Assembly: GCA_032055545.1 (NCBI GenBank)
Contig: DAMBQR010000008.1
Span: 1-64,000, forward strand
DNA: 64,000 nt
Direction of reading: 5' to 3'
DNA from: Pseudescherichia sp032055545
GTDB taxonomy: Bacteria; Pseudomonadota; Gammaproteobacteria; Enterobacterales; Enterobacteriaceae
The position numbers were made by a program, and so were the translations under genes. A model generated the notes under the pieces. The model was not told the DNA's origin. It did no database searches and saw nothing but the letters and a program-made list of their open reading frames with translations. Within the stretch, counting starts at the first letter, position 1. Each line of letters starts with the position of its first letter. Shown here piece after piece: positions 34,111 to 41,636 of the stretch.

Positions 34111-35529
34111 CTACGCTTTTCTTGCGGCCTCATACGCGGCCAGGGTGGCCATGCGGGCCTGTTTATGATCGACCACCGGGCGGGGATAGTCCAGCGTCAC
34201 GCCCTGCTTATCCGCCCATCCCCAGGGATCGTGCAGCGATGCTGCAGGCACCTCCGCCAGCTCGGGCAGCCACTGGCGGATAAACTCGCCGTGCTTATCA
34301 AATTTTTCGCCCTGGGTGGTGGGGTTAAAGATGCGAAAATAGGGCGCGGCATCGGTACCGGTTGACGCCGCCCACTGCCAGCCGCCGTTGTTAGCAGCCA
34401 GATCGCCATCAATAAGCTGAGAGATAAAATAGCGCTCTCCGACGCGCCAGTCGATCAGTAAGTCTTTCACCAGAAAGCTGGCGGTAATCATTCGCAGGCG
34501 ATTATGCATCCAGCCGGTATGATTCATCTGCCGCATGGCCGCATCGACAATAGGATAACCAGTGCGTCCCGCCTGCCAGGCCTGCAAATGCTCAGGGTCA
34601 CTCTGCCACTGCACGCGTTCGGTCCAGGGGATAAAGGGCCGATGCTTGCAGAGTTCGGGATACCAGGTCATCAGATGACGGTAAAAGTCGCGCCAGATAA
34701 GCTCATTAAGCCAGACCGCGCCCGGGCCGCCGTTCAAGGCATTGGGCTGCTCCGCCAGCAGCCGGTGCAGGCACTGGCGCGGAGAGATGACGCCCAGCGC
34801 CAGACAGGCCGAGAGCCGACTGGTGGCATCAAGCGCGGGGAAATCACGCCGGGCCTCATACTCCCCGACCTCATTGCGGCAAAACTCGCGCAGCCGCTCA
34901 ATCGCCGCCTGCTCCGTCGCCGGAAAGAGGCTGGCATCGAAATCCTGCTGCGGATAGTTGAGCGTAAGCGGCTTCAGCGCGTCGCTTAACGCCCCACCCT
35001 CACGCACGGCGGGCGCAGGTACGCACTCGGGCAGATCCTCCCGAAGCCGGCGCAGAAAGGCATTTTTATAGGGCGTAAAGACTTTATACATCTGCCGATC
35101 GCCGGTCATCACGCTGCCGGGCGCAAGCATGACGCTGTCATCCAGCCCCTGACAGGCTATATCCGGCAACGTCCGCTCAACGGCCGCATCGCGTTGACGT
35201 TCGTTCAGCTCGTATTGATAGTTGTAGAAAAGGTGCGTAACGTCGTACTCCTTGCAGACACTTTTTACCGCTTCCACGCTGGCGTGAAAATCATCCACCT
35301 CAACGAACAGCAGCGGGATCCCTTTTTCTGCCAGCTCATGCTGAAGGCTGTGAAGATGAGACTGCATAAACGCCGCCTGCCGCGCCGCCATCTCGTGCTT
35401 TTCCCACTGTTTCGGGGTGGAAATAAAGAGAGCCAGCACTCTGGCGTGGCGATCCCGGCAGGCGGCGGCGAGGGCAAGGTTATCCTTCACGCGAAGATCC
35501 GCGCGAAACCAGACCAGATGGGTGGTCAT
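34111..35529 (-). CDS. phrB: Deoxyribodipyrimidine photolyase (class I CPD)
   Basis: PhrB repairs cyclobutane pyrimidine dimers with blue light, using FAD and a methenyltetrahydrofolate antenna. The 472-residue product equals E. coli length. The N-terminal antenna domain begins THLVWFRADLRVKDN; the FAD-binding C-terminal half includes WLNELIWRDFYRHLM near residue 270, RTGYPIVDAAMRQMNHTGWMH near residue 340 (21 residues) and NNGGWQWAASTGTDAAPYFRI near residue 380 (21 residues), with the tryptophans of the electron chain in place. It lies 12 nt after ybgA. Confidence 0.97.
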   Translation of the reverse strand: MTTHLVWFRADLRVKDNLALAAACRDRHARVLALFISTPKQWEKHEMAARQAAFMQSHLHSLQHELAEKGIPLLFVEVDDFHASVEAVKSVCKEYDVTHLFYNYQYELNERQRDAAVERTLPDIACQGLDDSVMLAPGSVMTGDRQMYKVFTPYKNAFLRRLREDLPECVPAPAVREGGALSDALKPLTLNYPQQDFDASLFPATEQAAIERLREFCRNEVGEYEARRDFPALDATSRLSACLALGVISPRQCLHRLLAEQPNALNGGPGAVWLNELIWRDFYRHLMTWYPELCKHRPFIPWTERVQWQSDPEHLQAWQAGRTGYPIVDAAMRQMNHTGWMHNRLRMITASFLVKDLLIDWRVGERYFISQLIDGDLAANNGGWQWAASTGTDAAPYFRIFNPTTQGEKFDKHGEFIRQWLPELAEVPAASLHDPWGWADKQGVTLDYPRPVVDHKQARMATLAAYEAARKA

Positions 35530-35541
35530 ACAGCTCCTGAA

Positions 35542-36498
35542 TTAATGTCCGTAACGAAGGCGCAGGGTCTCTGGCCACGGGTCAAAGTAGCGCTGCCCGG
35601 CGAGGTAGGCATCGGGGAATTCAGCCATGTAGTGCTTGAGCAACGTCACCGGAGCAAGCAGCGGCTGCGTACCCTGTCGATAACGCTCAATAAGCGACGA
35701 TAGCTCCTCACGCTGGCGAGCGTTTAGCTGCTTGCGGAAGTAGCCCTGGACATGCATCAGCACGTTGGTGTGGTTGCGGCGGGTGGCCTGGTGAGAAAGC
35801 AGATCCATCAGCCGCTGGCGATATTCGACAAACCACTCGTCGAGGGATCCCCACTCATGAATGGCCGCCACGAAGCGCCCCAGCTCGCGGTACTTGGGCT
35901 GGGAGTGAGCCAGCAGCAGCAGCTTGTAGCGGCTATGGTAGGCGATCAGCTCTCCGCGCGTCAGTCCCCGCTCGCGCACGCCGTTAAGTTCGTGCAGGGC
36001 GTAAATACGCTCGACAAAGTTTTCGCGGATCAGGGGATCGTGCAGGCGACCATCCTCTTCCACAGGCAGCCAGGGGTACGTTTTCATTAGCACTTCGGTA
36101 TAGATCCCGCGCCCGGCCTTGCGGTTGTTTTTCCCTTCGGCATCATAGACGCGTACCCGCTCCATACCGCAGCTGGGTGATTTTGCGCAAACGATGTAGC
36201 CGCAGAGATGCTCAAACTGGCTGATGCGCTTCTGCGCATAATTTTGCATTGACTGAGTCAGATCGCCCTCGCGCCCGTCGCTAAAGCGCAGCGCCTCTTC
36301 TCCTTCAGGGGTCTTCACCAGCCGCAGCGCCGGACGGGGAACCGGCAGGCCGATGGCCATCTCCGGGCAGACCGGCTCAAAACGGACCAACGGCGACAGC
36401 TCTTCCACGGCAAAGGCCAGTCGCTTGTGTCCGCCGTCAAAACGCACTGTTTCCCCTAACAGACAGGCACTGATGCCAACAGGGATTTTTTCACTCAT
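35542..36498 (-). CDS. ybgA: YbgA, two-domain DUF523-DUF1722 protein
   Basis: The 318-residue product joins an N-terminal DUF523 domain (about residues 5-150, with GISACLLGETVRFDGGHKR and the cysteine-containing AKSPSCGMERVRVYD) to a C-terminal DUF1722 domain (about residues 165-310, with HSRYKLLLLAHSQPKY and NHTNVLMHVQGYF). K-12 YbgA is a shorter protein corresponding to the second domain, while many enterics keep the joined form. The function is unknown; it is encoded just ahead of phrB, which suggests a light- or DNA-damage-linked role. The cysteines in DUF523 could bind metal or an Fe-S cluster. Confidence 0.9.
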   Translation of the reverse strand: MSEKIPVGISACLLGETVRFDGGHKRLAFAVEELSPLVRFEPVCPEMAIGLPVPRPALRLVKTPEGEEALRFSDGREGDLTQSMQNYAQKRISQFEHLCGYIVCAKSPSCGMERVRVYDAEGKNNRKAGRGIYTEVLMKTYPWLPVEEDGRLHDPLIRENFVERIYALHELNGVRERGLTRGELIAYHSRYKLLLLAHSQPKYRELGRFVAAIHEWGSLDEWFVEYRQRLMDLLSHQATRRNHTNVLMHVQGYFRKQLNARQREELSSLIERYRQGTQPLLAPVTLLKHYMAEFPDAYLAGQRYFDPWPETLRLRYGH

Positions 36499-36554
36499 AG
36501 CGGCTCCTTATAGACTCTCCGTAAGTGTAGCATCGTTGTCATTTCTGGAAGGAC

Positions 36555-36592
36555 CTGAAACGCCTGATGGCGCTACGCTTATCAGGCCTACA
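36555..36592. repeat. Single REP element between ybgA and ybfA
   Basis: The interval contains GCCTGATGGCGCTACGCTTA followed by TCAGGCCTAC, a typical enterobacterial REP palindrome. It lies in the non-coding space upstream of ybgA. Confidence 0.75.
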
Positions 36593-36613
36593 GTGCCTAC
36601 ACTTTCCGCGCAT

Positions 36614-36638
36614 AAAAAAACCGCCCCGAAGGGCGGTT
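36614..36638 (-). terminator. Rho-independent terminator of ybfA
   Basis: A stem AACCGCCC/GGGCGGTT with loop CGAA (36619-36638) is followed on the minus strand by seven Ts. It lies 30 nt beyond the ybfA stop. Confidence 0.85.
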
Positions 36639-36667
36639 GGCTTAGCTGCTGTGTGGGCTTTGCCCTT

Positions 36668-36874
36668 TTAATAAAAATCGCAGGTCACTTTTTCGGCCTG
36701 ATCCATCCACACTGGCTTATCGCTGGTTTTCGCCCAGACGCGGTGCAGATAGCTGTAGAAACGGGCGCGATCCTTCCAGAACAGCATAAACGGCAGCGCC
36801 GCTATGCCTGCCACGACGGCAAAAACGCGACGGGCAACGATCACATGTGCTGGATAATCTTGATATAAAGACAT
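36668..36874 (-). CDS. ybfA: YbfA, small membrane protein upstream of kdp
   Basis: This 68-residue protein is almost identical in its C-terminal half to E. coli YbfA (LPFMLFWKDRARFYSYLHRVW, 21 residues, then KTSDKPVWMDQAEK). It has one hydrophobic segment at about residues 13-30 (ARRVFAVVAGIAALPFML), so it is likely a single-span inner-membrane protein. Its function is unknown. It is divergent from kdpFABCDE, as in E. coli, and ends in its own terminator. An alternative frame just upstream on the same strand is a shadow. Confidence 0.92.
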   Translation of the reverse strand: MSLYQDYPAHVIVARRVFAVVAGIAALPFMLFWKDRARFYSYLHRVWAKTSDKPVWMDQAEKVTCDFY

Positions 36875-37207
36875 ACGTTCTCCCCCTTTTTACCCCGTCA
36901 TCCTTCACGAGGCTGGCGTGTCGGTAATGTTCACCGGAATAATCAATTAACTTTGCTGGTTAAAATAGTACCGCTTTGTCGGTAATTTTACTACTCATCC
37001 GACCACTATTTTTTTACCGTTGAGGCGATATTTACACTTCTCACGTAGGAAAGTTACAAAACAGTTAAATTAATACTAAACATTAGTTAAATTGTGCCTT
37101 TGTGATTTTTATACTTTTTTTACATCTGCCTCGCTAATTTTTGCAAAATCTTTGCGCCGAAAAACCTACCTTCACTGCACATCCTAAGAACACCACGGAG
37201 GTGGAGT
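36875..37207. promoter_or_regulatory. ybfA-kdpF divergent regulatory region
   Basis: This 333-nt AT-rich interval separates ybfA from kdpF. It contains the putative KdpE operator at 37105-37124 and a purine-rich ribosome site (GGAGGTGGA) before the GTG start of kdpF. No coding frame was seen. Confidence 0.75.
37105..37124 (+). promoter_or_regulatory. KdpE-binding site of the kdpFABC promoter
   Basis: The sequence ATTTTTATACTTTTTTTACA matches the T-rich KdpE operator known upstream of E. coli kdpFABC. It lies 84 nt before the kdpF start, a suitable distance for an activator site just upstream of the promoter. Confidence 0.75.
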
Positions 37208-37297
37208 GTGAGTGCAGGCGTGATAACCGGTGTGGTACTGGTTTTCCTGTTATTGGGCTATCTGGTTTATGCCCTGATTAACGCGGAGGCCTTCTGA
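37208..37297 (+). CDS. kdpF: KdpF, small lipid-like subunit of the K+ transporter
   Basis: KdpF is the 29-residue single-helix subunit that stabilises KdpFABC. The GTG start at 37208 yields MSAGVITGVVLVFLLLGYLV-type sequence, nearly identical to the E. coli peptide. The stop TGA overlaps the kdpA ATG by one base. It is too short for routine gene calling. Sequence, size and location all agree, so the call is firm. Confidence 0.94.
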   Translation: MSAGVITGVVLVFLLLGYLVYALINAEAF

Positions 37298-38976
37298 TGG
37301 CGGCGCAGGGGTTTTTACTGATAGCCAGCTTTTTACTGGTGCTGTTTCTGCTGGCGCGTCCGCTGGGGACGCTGCTGGCGAGGCTGATTGCTGACAGATC
37401 TTTGCCAGGCACCGCTGCGATTGAGCGTGGCCTCTGGCGCATCACCGGCATCCAGCCGCAGGAGATGACGTGGCGTCACTATTTACTGGCGATCCTCGCC
37501 ATCAATCTGCTCGGCGTGCTGGTCCTGTTCCTGATGCTGACGTTTCAGGCCCAGCTACCGTTTAACCCACAGCAGCTGCCTGGGCTTTCGTGGCACCTGG
37601 CCCTGAATACCGCCGTGAGCTTTGTGGCGAACACCAACTGGCAATCCTACAGCGGCGAGAGCACGCTGAGCTACTTCAGTCAGATGGTCGGCCTGACGGT
37701 GCAGAACTTTCTCTCTGCGGCCAGCGGGATGGCGGTGATCTTCGCGCTTATCCGCGCCTTTTCGCGTAAAAGCGTCAGCACCCTGGGCAACGCCTGGGTG
37801 GATCTTACCCGTATTACCCTGTGGGTACTGCTGCCCCTCGCCCTGCTGCTGGCGCTGGTATTTATTCAGCAAGGCGCGCTGCAAAATCTCAACGCCTACC
37901 AGCCCTACACCTCGCTGGAGGGGGTTAAGGGCCTGCTGCCGATGGGACCGGTCGCGTCTCAGGAGGCGATCAAGATGCTGGGGACCAACGGCGGCGGCTT
38001 CTTTAACGCCAACTCCGCGCATCCGTTTGAGAACCCGACGGCGCTGACCAACTTCCTGCAGATGCTGGCCATTTTCCTTATTCCTACGGCGCTCTGCTTC
38101 GCCTTCGGCGATGCGGTAGGCGACCGTCGCCAGGGCCACGCCATTCTCTGGGCGATGGCGATTATTTTTGTCGTCTGCGCCGGGCTGGTGATGTGGGCAG
38201 AGCTAAACGGCAACCCGCATCTCCTGACGCTGGGGGCGGACGGCAGCGCCAATATGGAGGGGAAAGAGAGCCGCTTTGGCATTCTCGCCAGCAGCCTCTT
38301 TGCGGTCGTGACCACTGCAGCCTCCTGCGGGGCAGTCAATGCGATGCACGACTCCTTTACTGCCCTGGGAGGCATGGTGCCGCTGTGGCTGATGCAGATT
38401 GGCGAGGTGGTCTTCGGCGGGGTCGGATCCGGCCTCTACGGGATGCTGCTTTTTGTGCTGCTGGCGGTGTTTATCGCCGGGCTGATGATCGGTCGCACGC
38501 CGGAGTATCTGGGGAAAAAGATCGACGTGCGGGAGATGAAGATGACCGCGCTGGCGATCCTCGTTACCCCGGCGCTGGTGCTGCTCGGCACGGCGCTGGC
38601 GATGATGACCGATGCCGGACGCGCGGGCATGCTTAACCCTGGGGCGCATGGCTTTAGTGAGGTGCTCTACGCCGTCTCGTCCGCAGCCAACAACAACGGC
38701 AGCGCCTTTGCCGGCCTCAGCGCCAATACCCCGTTCTGGAACTGTCTGCTGGCGTTCTGCATGTTTGTCGGTCGCTTCGGCGTGATCGTTCCGGTGATGG
38801 CCATTGCCGGATCGCTGGTGATGAAAAAGAGCCAGCCCGTTAGCCCCGGCACGCTGCCTACTCACGGCGCGCTGTTTGTTGGCCTGCTCATCGGCACCGT
38901 GCTGCTCGTTGGCGCACTGACCTTTATCCCCGCGCTGGCCTTAGGTCCAATCGCGGAACACCTCTCCTTACGCTAA
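37297..38976 (+). CDS. kdpA: KdpA, potassium-binding channel-like subunit
   Basis: KdpA selects and admits K+ in the high-affinity KdpFABC ATPase. The 559-residue membrane protein has about ten hydrophobic helices and four pore-loop-like selectivity segments: FVANTNWQSYSG (~residue 110), TNGGGFFNANSAHPFENPT (~230), TAASCGAVNAMHDS (~343) and SSAANNNGSAFAGL (~467). Length is close to E. coli KdpA (557). It is translationally coupled to kdpF and followed 17 nt later by kdpB. Confidence 0.97.
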   Translation: MAAQGFLLIASFLLVLFLLARPLGTLLARLIADRSLPGTAAIERGLWRITGIQPQEMTWRHYLLAILAINLLGVLVLFLMLTFQAQLPFNPQQLPGLSWHLALNTAVSFVANTNWQSYSGESTLSYFSQMVGLTVQNFLSAASGMAVIFALIRAFSRKSVSTLGNAWVDLTRITLWVLLPLALLLALVFIQQGALQNLNAYQPYTSLEGVKGLLPMGPVASQEAIKMLGTNGGGFFNANSAHPFENPTALTNFLQMLAIFLIPTALCFAFGDAVGDRRQGHAILWAMAIIFVVCAGLVMWAELNGNPHLLTLGADGSANMEGKESRFGILASSLFAVVTTAASCGAVNAMHDSFTALGGMVPLWLMQIGEVVFGGVGSGLYGMLLFVLLAVFIAGLMIGRTPEYLGKKIDVREMKMTALAILVTPALVLLGTALAMMTDAGRAGMLNPGAHGFSEVLYAVSSAANNNGSAFAGLSANTPFWNCLLAFCMFVGRFGVIVPVMAIAGSLVMKKSQPVSPGTLPTHGALFVGLLIGTVLLVGALTFIPALALGPIAEHLSLR

Positions 38977-38993
38977 GCCTGGCGGGAGCCTTT

Positions 38994-41042
38994 ATGAGTC
39001 GTAAGCAACTTGCCCTGTTCGAACCCGCGCTGGTTCGCAAGGCACTATTAGCCTCTTTTGTAAAACTCAGCCCACGAGTGCAGTGGCGTAACCCGGTGAT
39101 GTTTATCGTCTGGATCGGCAGCCTGCTCACTACCCTGCTGGCGATTGCGATGGCCGCAGGCTATCTCAGCGGCAGCGCAGCCTTTACCGGCGCGATTAGC
39201 CTCTGGCTCTGGTTTACCGTGCTGTTTGCCAACGTCGCCGAAGCGCTGGCCGAGGGGCGCAGCAAAGCCCAGGCCAGCAGCCTGAAGGGCGTCAATAAAA
39301 CCGCCTTCGCCCGTAAGCTGCGCGCCCCGCAGTATGGTGCACCTACCGATCGTGTCCCTGCGGCCGATCTGCGCCGGGGTGACGTGGTGCTGGTCGAAGC
39401 GGGCGACATCATCCCCTGCGACGGCGAGGCCATTGAGGGGGGCGCCTCGGTGGATGAGAGCGCTATCACCGGCGAGTCCGCGCCGGTGATCCGTGAATCC
39501 GGAGGCGACTTTGCCTCGGTAACCGGCGGGACGCGTATTCTTTCGGACTGGCTGGTGATCCGCTGCAGCGTCAACCCCGGCGAGACCTTCCTCGACCGGA
39601 TGATTGCCATGGTCGAGGGCGCGCAGCGGCGAAAAACGCCCAACGAGATCGCGCTGACCATTCTGCTGGTGGCCCTGACGATTGTCTTCCTGCTGGCCAC
39701 CGCCACCCTGTGGCCCTTCTCCGCCTGGGGCGGGACGGCAGTGAGCGTCACCGTGCTGGTGGCCCTGCTGGTGTGCCTGATCCCGACCACCATCGGCGGG
39801 CTGCTCTCCGCCATCGGCGTCGCCGGGATGAGCCGGATGCTCGGGGCGAACGTCATTGCCACCAGCGGCCGGGCGGTGGAGGCGGCGGGGGATATCGACG
39901 TGCTGCTGCTGGATAAGACCGGGACCATCACCCTCGGCAACCGCCAGGCCGCCGAATTTTTACCCGCTCGGGGAGTAGACGAGCGCACGCTGGCCGATGC
40001 GGCGCAGCTGGCCTCACTGGCGGATGAGACTCCCGAGGGACGCAGCATTGTGGTGCTGGCGAAGCAGCGTTTTAACCTGCGGGAGCGTGACGTGCAGAGC
40101 CTGAACGCCACCTTTGTCCCCTTTACCGCCCAGACGCGGATGAGCGGCATCAACATTCAGGAACGGCAGATCCGCAAAGGCTCGGTGGATGCCCTGCGTC
40201 GTCACATTGCGGCTAACGGCGGCGAGTTTCCCGCCGAGGTCGAAGCGCTGGTTGAACAGGTGGCGAGCCGGGGCGCAACGCCGCTGGTGGTCGCCGAGGG
40301 CAACCGGGTGCTGGGGGTGATCCCCCTGAAGGATGTGGTCAAGGGCGGGATCAAGGCCCGCTTCGCCCAGCTGCGTAAGATGGGCATCAAAACGGTGATG
40401 ATCACCGGCGATAACCGCCTGACTGCCGCCGCGATTGCTGCCGAGGCGGGGGTGGATGACTTTCTGGCGGAAGCGACGCCGGAAGCCAAGCTGGCGCTGA
40501 TCCGTCAGTATCAGGCCGAGGGCCGTCTGGTCGCGATGACCGGCGACGGCACTAACGATGCCCCGGCGCTGGCCCAGGCCGACGTGGCGGTGGCGATGAA
40601 CTCCGGCACCCAGGCAGCCAAGGAGGCGGGCAATATGGTGGATCTCGACTCCAACCCCACCAAGCTGATTGAGGTGGTACATATTGGTAAACAGATGCTG
40701 ATGACCCGTGGCTCGCTGACTACCTTCAGCATCGCCAACGACGTGGCCAAGTACTTCGCCATTATTCCCGCTGCGTTTGCGGTCACCTACCCGCCGCTCA
40801 ACGCCCTGAATATTATGCACCTTCACTCACCCAGCTCGGCCATCCTCAGCGCGGTGATCTTCAATGCGCTGATCATTATCGTCCTGATCCCGCTGGCCTT
40901 AAGGGGGGTGAGCTATACACCACTCTCGGCCCAGGCGATGCTGCGCCGTAATCTATGGATCTACGGTCTGGGCGGGCTGATCGTGCCCTTTATTGGCATC
41001 AAAGCGATCGATCTGCTGTTAACGCTTTTCGGCCTGGTCTAA
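38994..41042 (+). CDS. kdpB: KdpB, P-type ATPase subunit
   Basis: KdpB hydrolyses ATP through an aspartyl-phosphate to drive K+ uptake. The 682-residue product has the E. coli length. The phosphorylation motif LLDKTGTITLGN (Asp near residue 307), the actuator TGES (SAITGESAPV), the nucleotide-binding TPEGRSIVVLAKQ and the hinge MTGDGTNDAPALAQADVAVAM are complete (that stretch is 21 residues, near 515). Both the regulatory serine loop TGES and the transmembrane PTTIGGLLSAIG motif are seen. No defects were seen. Confidence 0.97.
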   Translation: MSRKQLALFEPALVRKALLASFVKLSPRVQWRNPVMFIVWIGSLLTTLLAIAMAAGYLSGSAAFTGAISLWLWFTVLFANVAEALAEGRSKAQASSLKGVNKTAFARKLRAPQYGAPTDRVPAADLRRGDVVLVEAGDIIPCDGEAIEGGASVDESAITGESAPVIRESGGDFASVTGGTRILSDWLVIRCSVNPGETFLDRMIAMVEGAQRRKTPNEIALTILLVALTIVFLLATATLWPFSAWGGTAVSVTVLVALLVCLIPTTIGGLLSAIGVAGMSRMLGANVIATSGRAVEAAGDIDVLLLDKTGTITLGNRQAAEFLPARGVDERTLADAAQLASLADETPEGRSIVVLAKQRFNLRERDVQSLNATFVPFTAQTRMSGINIQERQIRKGSVDALRRHIAANGGEFPAEVEALVEQVASRGATPLVVAEGNRVLGVIPLKDVVKGGIKARFAQLRKMGIKTVMITGDNRLTAAAIAAEAGVDDFLAEATPEAKLALIRQYQAEGRLVAMTGDGTNDAPALAQADVAVAMNSGTQAAKEAGNMVDLDSNPTKLIEVVHIGKQMLMTRGSLTTFSIANDVAKYFAIIPAAFAVTYPPLNALNIMHLHSPSSAILSAVIFNALIIIVLIPLALRGVSYTPLSAQAMLRRNLWIYGLGGLIVPFIGIKAIDLLLTLFGLV

Positions 41043-41054
41043 GAGGATCGCAAT

Positions 41055-41636
41055 ATGACTTCACTTCGTTCCGCGTTTTTACTGTTGTTGCTGTTAACCC
41101 TCATCACCGGCGGTCTTTATCCGCTGGTCACCACCCTGCTCGGCCAGGGGCTGTTTCCGGCACAGGCCAACGGCTCGCTGATTTTGGAAAATAATCAGAT
41201 CCGTGGCTCGCGCCTGATCGGGCAAAACTTTAGCGCAGCGGGCTACTTCCAGGGCCGCCCCTCCGCCACCGCCGACGCGCCCTACAATCCGCTGGCCTCC
41301 GGGGGTAGCAACCTGGCGGGCAGCAATCCAGTGCTTGATGAGGCGATGACCGCCCGCGTCGCGGCGCTGCGTGCCGCCAACCCGCAGGCTAACCCGCGCG
41401 TGCCGGTCGAGCTGGTCACCGCCTCCGCCAGCGGGCTGGATTACGGCCTGTCGCCACAGGCCGCAGCCTGGCAGATCCCGCGTGTGGCGGCGGCGCGTGG
41501 CCTGTCAACGGCGCAGGTTGCGCAGCTGGTGGTTAAACACACTCACCAGCCGCTGCTGAGCTTTACCGGCGAGCCGGGAGTGAATATTGTGGAGCTTAAT
41601 CTCGCCCTTGATGCGTATAAGGACACATCTGAATGA
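41055..41636 (+). CDS. kdpC: KdpC, K+-transport complex assembly subunit
   Basis: KdpC is a single-span periplasm-facing subunit needed for assembly and high-affinity function. The 193-residue product has one N-terminal membrane helix (about 8-33, AFLLLLLLTLITGGLYPLVTTLLG) and a soluble domain with IRGSRLIGQNF and YFQGRPSATADAPYNPLASGGSN near residue 70 (the last stretch contains the conserved glycine-rich turn). It starts 12 nt after kdpB and overlaps kdpD by 4 nt. Confidence 0.96.
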   Translation: MTSLRSAFLLLLLLTLITGGLYPLVTTLLGQGLFPAQANGSLILENNQIRGSRLIGQNFSAAGYFQGRPSATADAPYNPLASGGSNLAGSNPVLDEAMTARVAALRAANPQANPRVPVELVTASASGLDYGLSPQAAAWQIPRVAAARGLSTAQVAQLVVKHTHQPLLSFTGEPGVNIVELNLALDAYKDTSE